Assembly: GCA_964360445.1 (NCBI GenBank)
Contig: CAYHWE010000026.1
Location: 1-13,688 of the forward strand
Length of the DNA: 13,688 nt
Reading direction: 5' to 3'
Source: CAYHWE01 sp964360445
GTDB lineage: Bacteria; Patescibacteriota; Patescibacteriia; Patescibacteriales; JAKAJF01
Below, in pieces: positions 4,532 to 10,801 of this stretch. A program made the translations under genes and the position numbers. Every line of letters begins with the position of its first letter. Positions within the stretch are counted from its first letter, which is position 1. The notes under the pieces are model-generated. The model did no database searches and was not told the origin of the DNA. It saw only the letters and a list, made by a program, of their open reading frames with translations.

Positions 4532-6292
4532 ATGTTTGAAAAAATAAAAAAACTGATTGAAAATTTCTGGCATTGGCCGATCTTGATCATCCTGGCTGTC
4601 GGTTTTTTTATTGGCGCGGGCAGCTATAATCATTTTGTCCAAAAAGATGATTTCGTAAAATGGTCTTCGCCGGATGAGACTGCGAATTATACTTTTACAA
4701 AACTTTACGCGCAAGAAGGGAAGTTACAGGTTTTTGAAAAATATAACCTGTACGCGAAAGATATTATCCGCCCGAGAAGTCTGCGCAGCGATTTCGGTAT
4801 CATGAAACCAGTCAGTTTTTTGGGGATTATTTTGATTTTTGGCAGTATTGCAAAGTTGATCGGCTCTGGATTTATTCCTTTTTTGACTCCATTTTTCGGC
4901 GGTATCGGCATCATCTTTTTTTATCTCTTTGTCAAAGAATTATTCGGCCGCAGGAACGCTTTGATTTCCGTTTTATTGCTGGCGTCTTTTCCTGTTTTTA
5001 TTTATTACAGCGCGCGCAGCATGTTCCACAATGTCTTGTTTATCGTATTATTTATCATCGGCCTGTATTTTTCGGTCCTGATGGGCGGGAAGAGACTGGT
5101 CCGGAAATTCGATTGGAGCGGATTTTTATTTTCCGCTTTTGCCGGTTTTTTTATCGGCCTCGCGATAATAACGAGAACATCGGAACTTATCTGGATGGCG
5201 CCGGCCTTATCCATCGCCTGGATTTTCAATATCAGACAGGTCGGTATTTTTAAATTGGTAATTTTCTTTTCGTTTGTATTTTTAGCGCTCTCACCGGTAT
5301 TTTATTTTAATCAGATATTGTACGGGTCGCCGATTTTCGGAGGATACGCGGAAATGAATACTTCTATCGAGAGTATCAAAGAAGCGAGCGCGAATCTAGC
5401 CAAACATTCTCTTTCCGGCCAATCTTCTTACGTTGAGAACCTGTTAATCAAATTAAGAGATAATATTTTTTATTTCGGTTTCCATCCAAGGCATTCTCTT
5501 AAAATGCTTTATTTTTATTTTGCCAAGATGTTCCCGTTCATTTTTTGGCCAAGCATTTTAGGTTTTTTTGTCTTTTTGTATAATTGGCGCAAATTAAAAA
5601 AGAGGCACATTGTATTTGCCCTCTCGTATCTAGCCGCTTCCATAATCCTTGTTTTTTATTACGGCAGCTGGAAAATAAATGATAATCCGGATCCGAACCA
5701 GATGACGATCGGCAATTCTTATACGAGATATTGGTTGCCGGTTTATCTTGGCGCTTTCCCGTTCGTCAGCCTGTTGATTTTAAGATTGACTGATTTCAAG
5801 GCGAAGAACCATATCGCCGATAAGATTTCTTATTATGCGCGTTTTATTCTTAGTTTTGGATTAAGGATCGTGTCTATCGGTTTCATTTTTTATATTTCCA
5901 TGAATTTAATTCTGCGCGGTTCGGATGAGGGACTTTTGAATACTTACAAAGTGCAGAGGGCGGCAAAGATGGAATATGACAAAGTCCTTTCTTTGACGGA
6001 AGGTAATTCGGTCATCATCACGAAATATCATGATAAATTATTCTTTCCGGAACGCAAGGTTATTATGGGCTTGTTTACGGATGACAACATGAACAGGGAA
6101 TACGCCAATCTAGCCAAACTGATTCCGGTATATTATTATAACTTTACATTTCCGGAAAAGGATATTGATTATCTGAACAATAAAAGATTGCCGCAGTTCG
6201 GTTTGGAAATAAAAGAAGTGGAAAAAATTTCAGATAGCTTTACTTTGTATAAATTGGATTTGAAAAAAATAAACCCCGTCATTAACGATTGA
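4532..6292 (+). CDS. GT-C/PMT-family membrane glycosyltransferase (GT39-like)
   Basis: The 586-residue protein has about ten or more membrane segments. After the first helix comes SSPDETANY with Asp48-Glu49, the acidic motif in the first external loop of GT-C enzymes. FPVFIYYSARSMFHN resembles the corresponding region of ArnT/PMT_2 (GT39) proteins. Such enzymes move a sugar from a polyprenyl-phosphate carrier to a lipid, glycan or protein outside the membrane; the acceptor is unknown. The frame opens at an ATG at 4517, but those bases are the conserved end (GATGACA) of the repeat, so Met at 4532 is taken as the start. Neither has a well-spaced Shine-Dalgarno. A weak promoter-like pair (TAGACG 4446-4451, 17 bases, TAAAAT 4469-4474) lies inside the repeat. 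The gene converges on a zinc-finger gene with an 11-base overlap. Confidence 0.85.
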   Translation: MFEKIKKLIENFWHWPILIILAVGFFIGAGSYNHFVQKDDFVKWSSPDETANYTFTKLYAQEGKLQVFEKYNLYAKDIIRPRSLRSDFGIMKPVSFLGIILIFGSIAKLIGSGFIPFLTPFFGGIGIIFFYLFVKELFGRRNALISVLLLASFPVFIYYSARSMFHNVLFIVLFIIGLYFSVLMGGKRLVRKFDWSGFLFSAFAGFFIGLAIITRTSELIWMAPALSIAWIFNIRQVGIFKLVIFFSFVFLALSPVFYFNQILYGSPIFGGYAEMNTSIESIKEASANLAKHSLSGQSSYVENLLIKLRDNIFYFGFHPRHSLKMLYFYFAKMFPFIFWPSILGFFVFLYNWRKLKKRHIVFALSYLAASIILVFYYGSWKINDNPDPNQMTIGNSYTRYWLPVYLGAFPFVSLLILRLTDFKAKNHIADKISYYARFILSFGLRIVSIGFIFYISMNLILRGSDEGLLNTYKVQRAAKMEYDKVLSLTEGNSVIITKYHDKLFFPERKVIMGLFTDDNMNREYANLAKLIPVYYYNFTFPEKDIDYLNNKRLPQFGLEIKEVEKISDSFTLYKLDLKKINPVIND

Positions 6293-6299
6293 CGGGGTT
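6263..6299 (-). terminator. Terminator shared by convergent genes
   Basis: A perfect 10-bp stem, AACCCCGTCA (6272-6281) and TGACGGGGTT (6290-6299), with loop TTAACGAT. On the minus strand it is followed by a T-rich tract (complement of 6263-6271), making a good terminator for the zinc-finger genes. On the plus strand no T-run follows. The stop codons of both convergent genes are in the loop and the adjoining arm. Confidence 0.85.
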
Positions 6300-6674
6300 G
6301 GACATCTTGTTTTCTTGATTGATTGCTTTCCTGCAATCCGGACAGTCCGAAAGCCATGGCATTTTTAATAAAAGATCGTCCGGTATTTGTTTGCCGCATC
6401 TTTGGCATTTGCCAAAGTTTTTTTCGGCAATTTTGTCTTGCGCCTCCTTTGATCTCATTATTCTCTCTTGGAGGCCCCGGACCATGGCCTTATTTAAGAG
6501 TGTTTTAGGCAGAAGGTCATATTGTTTTATTTTTTCCTCTCTTTTCTTTATTTCCTCTTCCAGATGTCTATGCATCTCATGTCTGAATATGTCTTCGGCA
6601 GATCCGAATTTTCTCCAGGTTATCACTTCTTGTATCCCCCGGCTCTTCTCTTCAATCCGCGCCCTTTCGTCCAT
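6282..6674 (-). CDS. DksA/TraR-type C4 zinc-finger protein
   Basis: The 130-residue protein has a helical, charged N-terminal two-thirds (likely coiled coil, about 30-85) and a C-terminal zinc finger, Cys90-X2-Cys93-X17-Cys111-X2-Cys114. The spacing is that of DksA. FGKCQRCGKQI, the region following it and MPWLSDCPDC closely follow the DksA/TraR finger consensus. DksA proteins bind in the secondary channel of RNA polymerase; whether this one does is not shown, since the acidic tip residues of true DksA cannot be assigned. It has a Shine-Dalgarno, GGAGGG, six bases before ATG 6674. It follows the gene at 6711-7052 by 36 bases and probably shares its promoter. Confidence 0.82.
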   Translation of the reverse strand: MDERARIEEKSRGIQEVITWRKFGSAEDIFRHEMHRHLEEEIKKREEKIKQYDLLPKTLLNKAMVRGLQERIMRSKEAQDKIAEKNFGKCQRCGKQIPDDLLLKMPWLSDCPDCRKAINQENKMSNPVNR

Positions 6675-6710
6675 TGTGTGCCCTCCATGAGCATGAGTGT
6701 TAGTAGTTGG

Positions 6711-7052
6711 TTAGCTTGTCTTTTTGATGAAAGGCAGAACGGAGGCGTTCTGTTTGGACGGGTCGCAGGCGGCGCATAGGCAGGTGGACGGATTGTTAAT
6801 GATCCTGACAAGCTCAATGCTGTTTCCGCAACTGCATACGCCTAAACTCGGATTTGAAAGAGCTGCCTCAAGCCTCTTTAGCTCTGTGAAGATACGGCGC
6901 ATTTTGATTTCAGTATCAACGGAAAGCGTGTTTGTTTTTTTGTGTTCAAGTGTTAATTTTTCTACTTCCGCCGCAAGCCGGTTAAATGTTGCGCGAGTAA
7001 TTTCCAACTTTTTTTGGAAAATCTTTTGCATCCAATCCGACGGATTTGGCAT
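6711..7052 (-). CDS. Small coiled-coil protein with a variant DksA-like zinc finger
   Basis: A 113-residue protein. Residues 8-65 are helical and probably coiled coil. The C-terminus holds GVCSCGNSI and CLCAAC: Cys73, Cys75, Cys91, Cys93 and Cys96. The order matches a DksA-type finger, but the first pair is C-X-C instead of C-X2-C and an extra cysteine is present, so metal binding by four of the five is likely but not certain. The start at 7052 has AGGGG six bases upstream and a strong promoter at 7083-7111. It is the first gene of a two-gene minus-strand operon with the other zinc-finger gene. The role is perhaps in RNA polymerase regulation, by analogy only. Confidence 0.75.
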   Translation of the reverse strand: MPNPSDWMQKIFQKKLEITRATFNRLAAEVEKLTLEHKKTNTLSVDTEIKMRRIFTELKRLEAALSNPSLGVCSCGNSIELVRIINNPSTCLCAACDPSKQNASVLPFIKKTS

Positions 7053-7082
7053 AAGTATCCCCTTTAATTTTTATTTGTAAGT

Positions 7083-7111
7083 ATATTAGCATAAAATAGC
7101 TTATTTGTCAA
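7083..7111 (-). promoter_or_regulatory. Promoter of the zinc-finger operon
   Basis: Minus strand: TTGACA (7111-7106), 17-base spacer, TAATAT (7088-7083). The -35 is a perfect consensus. The leader to the ATG at 7052 is about 25 bases and contains AAAGGGG. The -35 hexamer overlaps that of the plus-strand promoter. Confidence 0.75.
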
Positions 7112-7134
7112 TGCGTTCTGCCTGATGTTATACT
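7105..7134 (+). promoter_or_regulatory. Promoter of the GT4 gene, predicted leaderless
   Basis: TTGTCA (7105-7110), 18-base spacer, TATACT (7129-7134). Six bases then separate the -10 box from the ATG at 7141, so the first base of the mRNA should be the A of the start codon. No Shine-Dalgarno exists, in line with leaderless translation. The TTGTCAA box is shared with the minus-strand promoter. Confidence 0.65.
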
Positions 7135-7140
7135 GGATGT

Positions 7141-8247
7141 ATGGAAATAAAACGTATAGGCATAGATGCCAGGCTTTATGGCCCGTTGGGCAAGGGTTTG
7201 GGCAGATATACTCAGGAAATTACGGACAATATTATCAGGCTGGACACTCAAAATGAGTATGTGGTTTTTTTATGCAGGGAAAATTTTGCAGAATTCGAAT
7301 GCGACGGGAAGAGAATAAAAAAAGTTTTGGCGGATGTGAGATGGTATAGTCTGGTTGAACAGATTATTATACCATTTTTGATCATGAAAAATAAGATCGA
7401 CCTCATGCATTTTCCGCATTTCAATGTCCCGCTGTTCTGTCCGGCAAAATTCATTGTCACGATCCATGACCTTATCCTGACAAGATTCCCGAGCGCAAGA
7501 GCGACGACATTGGCTCCTTTGATATATAAGATAAAAAATATCGGGTATAAACTGATAATTTCATCAGCGATAAAAAGGGCGCGGAAAATAATCACTGTTT
7601 CTGAATTCACGAAAAATGACATCGTAAATTATTTCAGGGCCGATCCGGAAAAAATCATCGTTACTTACGAAGGGGTGGCTGATTTTAATAAGGACGGAGG
7701 AATGAGCGCAGGAATCGATAGCCGATTCTTTCTTTACGTCGGCAATGCATATCCGCATAAGAATCTTGAGGGATTGGTTGAGGTGTTCAACAGGATAAAT
7801 AAAGAGCGCCATGATTTGAAATTAATTTTTGTCGGTAAAGAAGATTATTTTTACAAACGGATAAAGGATTCGGCTCAGGATAATAAGAATATAATTTTTG
7901 CAGGTTATGTGCCGGACAATGAGCTGAAAGAGTATTATAAAAAGGCAGTTGCTTATGTCTTCCCGTCTTTTTATGAAGGCTTTGGATTGCCGCCGCTGGA
8001 GGCGATGGCATACGGATGCCCGGTAGCCAGCTCGGATAAGGCGAGCATGCCGGAAATTTTAGGAGATGCGGCGTTATTTTTTAATCCGGAAGACAAAAAT
8101 GATTTTGAAAATAAATTGAATTTGATCCTTGAGGATGAAAATTTAAGGAACGAACTTATCTGGAAAGGCTATGACCGGGTCAAGAAATACAGCTGGATCG
8201 ATTGTGTTGAAAAAACTTTGGCGATATATCGGGAGGGATTGAGATAG
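7141..8247 (+). CDS. Glycosyltransferase family 4 (GT-B fold)
   Basis: The 368-residue protein has typical GT4 length and order. The N-terminal domain has RIGIDARLYGPLGKGLGRY (glycine-rich loop) and TIHD (His109-Asp110). The C-terminal domain has FFLYVGNAYPHKNLEGLV (Lys207 near the phosphate-binding site) and the E-X7-E motif, Glu279 to Glu287 (EGFGLPPLE). Family members are retaining enzymes that transfer sugars from a nucleotide- or lipid-activated donor, usually on the cytoplasmic face of the membrane. The sugar and acceptor cannot be assigned; mannosyl-type activities are common in this subgroup. The start is fixed by the promoter, which puts +1 at the ATG. The gene lies upstream of the DUF4012 gene in the same direction, 96 bases away. 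Confidence 0.92.
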   Translation: MEIKRIGIDARLYGPLGKGLGRYTQEITDNIIRLDTQNEYVVFLCRENFAEFECDGKRIKKVLADVRWYSLVEQIIIPFLIMKNKIDLMHFPHFNVPLFCPAKFIVTIHDLILTRFPSARATTLAPLIYKIKNIGYKLIISSAIKRARKIITVSEFTKNDIVNYFRADPEKIIVTYEGVADFNKDGGMSAGIDSRFFLYVGNAYPHKNLEGLVEVFNRINKERHDLKLIFVGKEDYFYKRIKDSAQDNKNIIFAGYVPDNELKEYYKKAVAYVFPSFYEGFGLPPLEAMAYGCPVASSDKASMPEILGDAALFFNPEDKNDFENKLNLILEDENLRNELIWKGYDRVKKYSWIDCVEKTLAIYREGLR

Positions 8248-8252
8248 TTTTT

Positions 8253-8274
8253 CCCCTCCTTGCTAAGGAGAGGG
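8253..8274. repeat. Short palindromic repeat after the GT4 gene
   Basis: CTCCTT (8256-8261) and AAGGAG (8265-8270) form a small stem in a CCCC to AGGG context. It resembles the palindromic core of the in-frame repeat at 2616-2654. It begins six bases after the GT4 stop codon. No T-run follows, so it is not a good terminator. Confidence 0.5.
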
Positions 8275-8288
8275 AGTAAAATATGTAT

Positions 8289-8318
8289 TTGCCCGACTCG
8301 CGTATTTCAGGGTATAAT
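8289..8318 (+). promoter_or_regulatory. Promoter of the DUF4012 gene
   Basis: TTGCCC (8289-8294), 18-base spacer, TATAAT (8313-8318, perfect). The start would be near 8325, giving a leader of about 19 bases without a Shine-Dalgarno (it is C/T-rich: CTTTTCCCC). Confidence 0.6.
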
Positions 8319-8343
8319 ATAGTAGTCGTGAACTCTTTTCCCC

Positions 8344-10782
8344 ATGCAAAAAAATAATAAAAAAAACATCCTCAATATCAGCGTGGACGAATATTCGTCT
8401 TCTTTTATCATTGACCTTAAAGGCAAGATAGAACAGGAGGAAATAGTTATCGCCAACCGGTTCGGCAACAGGGCGGAAAATTTTTTCAATCAATGCAGGA
8501 ACAAGCTGCTTGAAATGCTCGGTTCGACGCGCAATGCTTTGAGGTCTATAAAAAATCGCGTTTATTTTTTTATCGGATTCTGGCGCGTGTTTTACAGATT
8601 ATGCTTCAGTCTGGGGTGGGGTTCGGTTTTTTTATTAAGATTCATCTATTTTTTCATAACCAGGCTTGCCAGTCCGGCTTTTTTCCTTTTAAAGCTGTCC
8701 GGTTTTTTTAAAGAAAAAATATGTTTGCTGCGCGCGGAAAAAAACAGGAAAAAAGAGGATGTTGCCGGCTATTTGCCGAAATTGAGCATAGAAAAATCTG
8801 TCTTATATTTCAGCTTGACGCTTTTCGCGCTTGTCCTGCCTTTCAAGCTGTTCGCTTTTTATAACCAGCTGAATCTTGGCGCTGTCCGGGGGCAGGTCCT
8901 GGGCGCCGGCGAGATGGCGGTTGCCAGCCTTATCAGCGCGTCGAAGTCCGCTTCAAAGCTGGATTTCCAGGATGCCGCGGCGGATTTCAGCAGCGCCGGA
9001 AATAATTTCTTAAGAGCGCAAAGCGAGCTTGATGATATAAACGATTTTCTTTTTATTTTAGCTTCATTCGCTCCCGACCAAAATATCAGATTGGCCGCGG
9101 ACGCTAAAAAGATCGTGAATGCCGGAAAAATCGCTTCTGATCTCGGGAACAATATGGCTTTGGCGATCAATAGTATCGCTCGGAGCAATGGTAGGAGCAT
9201 GGGCGGCGTTTTGGGGGAATTCATCGATTTCGGAGGTCGGGCGACTATGAACGCGCGCGACCTTAACGATGAATTGGATCAGATAGATTCCGGCAATCTT
9301 CCGTATGAATATCAGGGGGCATTCATATCCATGCTGCAGAAGGGCGGCGTATTGGAAAGCAGTCTGGCAGAGGTGGTAAGCCTTGCGGCAAGCCTGAAAG
9401 AATTTTTAGGCACGACGCATGACAAGAGATATCTGCTCGTCTTCCAGAATAATGCGGAGATGCGCGCGTCCGGCGGATTTATCGGCAGTTTCGCGATCGT
9501 TGATTTCCGGGACGGCAAGATAAAGAATATCGAAGTTCCGGGCGGCGGCAGTTATGACACTGAAGCAGGATTAAAGGATAAGATAATCGCGCCGGAGCCA
9601 TTGCACTTGGTAAATCCTTTATGGCATTTCTGGGACGCGAACTGGTGGCCGGATTGGCCGACAACGGCCAGGAAACTTATGTGGTTTTATGAAAAGAGCG
9701 ACGGTTCGACGGTTGACGGCGTAATCAGTTTTACCCCGACCGTCATAGAGAAGATGCTGCGCGTAATCGGTCCGATCGATATGACTGAGCAGTATGGCGT
9801 AATCGTTGATGCCGATAATTTCTGGACAGTGACGCAGACTTTTGCCGAACAGAAACCGGATGAAACGAAAGCGCCGAAAAAAATAATCGGCGACCTTATG
9901 ACGAAAATCATAGCTGAATTGCCTTCCAGGCTGGATCAGGATGCGGTCATTAACCTGATGAAGATAGCGGATGAAAGCCTTGATGAAAAGCAGATTTTAT
10001 TTTTTTTTGCTGACAATGAGCTGGAAAAAAAAATAATCGGATATGGCTGGGGCGGAGAGATGAAAAACTCGGCCGGTGATTATCTTATGGTCGTAAATAC
10101 CAATATTGCGGGCGGAAAAAGCGATAAGAAAATCGAAGAAAAAATTTATCATGATGCGGAAATAGCCGGGGACGGATCAGTGATCGATACTGTCAGGATA
10201 GAAAGAAGCCATACCGGAATCAAGCGTGAAGAATTTACCGGCGTCCGCAATGTGGACTGGATGAGGATTTATGTCCCTTCGGGGAGCGAGCTTGTGGAAG
10301 CAAAAGGATTCAACCGGCCTGACGCGTATTATTTCGGAAGGCCGGATATCAGCTGGGAAAAAGATCCGAGCTATAAAGCGGAAGACAGGGCTCTTGTCCA
10401 CAAGGAGACAGGAACGAAAATTTACACTGAGAACAACCATACCGTTTTTGCCAACTGGTCTATGGTCGATCCCGGCGAAACGATCGTCATAGAATTGAAA
10501 TACAGGCTGCCATTCAAAATCGGGCAGGATGAGAGAAATAATTTTTGGGAAGGATTGAAGGAATTTTTCGGATTTGACAGGAAGGAATTTTATCCCTATT
10601 CTTTACTTTGGCAAAAACAGCCGGGAGCGAAGGCGGATCATATCGAAAGCAGGCTGGAAGCGGATGATAATTTTCATCGGGTCTGGAGTTATCCGGAAAA
10701 TATCGGAACGGAAAAAGGATGGAATGTCAGCGATTATCTCGGGGGAGACAGGTATCAGACGGTCTTATTGGAAAAAAAATAA
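8344..10782 (+). CDS. DUF4012-domain membrane protein
   Basis: The 812-residue protein has a cytoplasmic basic N-terminus, hydrophobic stretches at about 73-122 and 152-175, then a long non-membrane region. The DUF4012 signature is clear: RYLLVFQNNAEMRASGGFIG (362-381), followed by GGGSYDTEAG and HFWDANWWPDWP. The C-terminal third has beta-rich blocks (IEDTVRIERSH-like, ELKYRLPFKIG). The function of DUF4012 is not established. The family is found in Actinobacteria and CPR bacteria near surface-polysaccharide genes, suggesting an envelope role. The start at 8344 has no Shine-Dalgarno. The next gene (DUF11-like) follows after 19 bases with its own -10 boxes. Possible relationship to LytR-type proteins is only a guess. 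Annotation as DUF4012 is firm; the function is open. Confidence 0.88.
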   Translation: MQKNNKKNILNISVDEYSSSFIIDLKGKIEQEEIVIANRFGNRAENFFNQCRNKLLEMLGSTRNALRSIKNRVYFFIGFWRVFYRLCFSLGWGSVFLLRFIYFFITRLASPAFFLLKLSGFFKEKICLLRAEKNRKKEDVAGYLPKLSIEKSVLYFSLTLFALVLPFKLFAFYNQLNLGAVRGQVLGAGEMAVASLISASKSASKLDFQDAAADFSSAGNNFLRAQSELDDINDFLFILASFAPDQNIRLAADAKKIVNAGKIASDLGNNMALAINSIARSNGRSMGGVLGEFIDFGGRATMNARDLNDELDQIDSGNLPYEYQGAFISMLQKGGVLESSLAEVVSLAASLKEFLGTTHDKRYLLVFQNNAEMRASGGFIGSFAIVDFRDGKIKNIEVPGGGSYDTEAGLKDKIIAPEPLHLVNPLWHFWDANWWPDWPTTARKLMWFYEKSDGSTVDGVISFTPTVIEKMLRVIGPIDMTEQYGVIVDADNFWTVTQTFAEQKPDETKAPKKIIGDLMTKIIAELPSRLDQDAVINLMKIADESLDEKQILFFFADNELEKKIIGYGWGGEMKNSAGDYLMVVNTNIAGGKSDKKIEEKIYHDAEIAGDGSVIDTVRIERSHTGIKREEFTGVRNVDWMRIYVPSGSELVEAKGFNRPDAYYFGRPDISWEKDPSYKAEDRALVHKETGTKIYTENNHTVFANWSMVDPGETIVIELKYRLPFKIGQDERNNFWEGLKEFFGFDRKEFYPYSLLWQKQPGAKADHIESRLEADDNFHRVWSYPENIGTEKGWNVSDYLGGDRYQTVLLEKK

Positions 10783-10787
10783 TTTCA

Positions 10788-10798
10788 TATAATATAAT
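10788..10798 (+). promoter_or_regulatory. Overlapping -10 boxes at the DUF11-like gene
   Basis: TATAATATAAT (10788-10798) contains two TATAAT hexamers sharing one T. From the first, +1 would fall at 10800-10802, at the ATG itself (10802), again suggesting a leaderless mRNA. The matching -35 (TTATTG, 10765-10770, 17-base spacer) is poor, so co-transcription from upstream remains possible. Confidence 0.45.
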
Positions 10799-10801
10799 CT
10801 T

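Noticed and set aside
4454..4714. Minus-strand 86-codon frame containing CHPRESGDPG
   Set aside because: That peptide is the well-known translation of this type of intergenic repeat; the rest overlaps the start of the GT-C gene.
6319..6690. Plus-strand open frames opposite the zinc-finger gene
   Set aside because: The minus-strand protein has a DksA-type finger and a Shine-Dalgarno; the plus-strand frames are its shadows.
8859..9224. A 121-codon minus-strand open frame inside the DUF4012 gene
   Set aside because: Antisense shadow of the DUF4012 coding sequence, with no independent promoter or domain.
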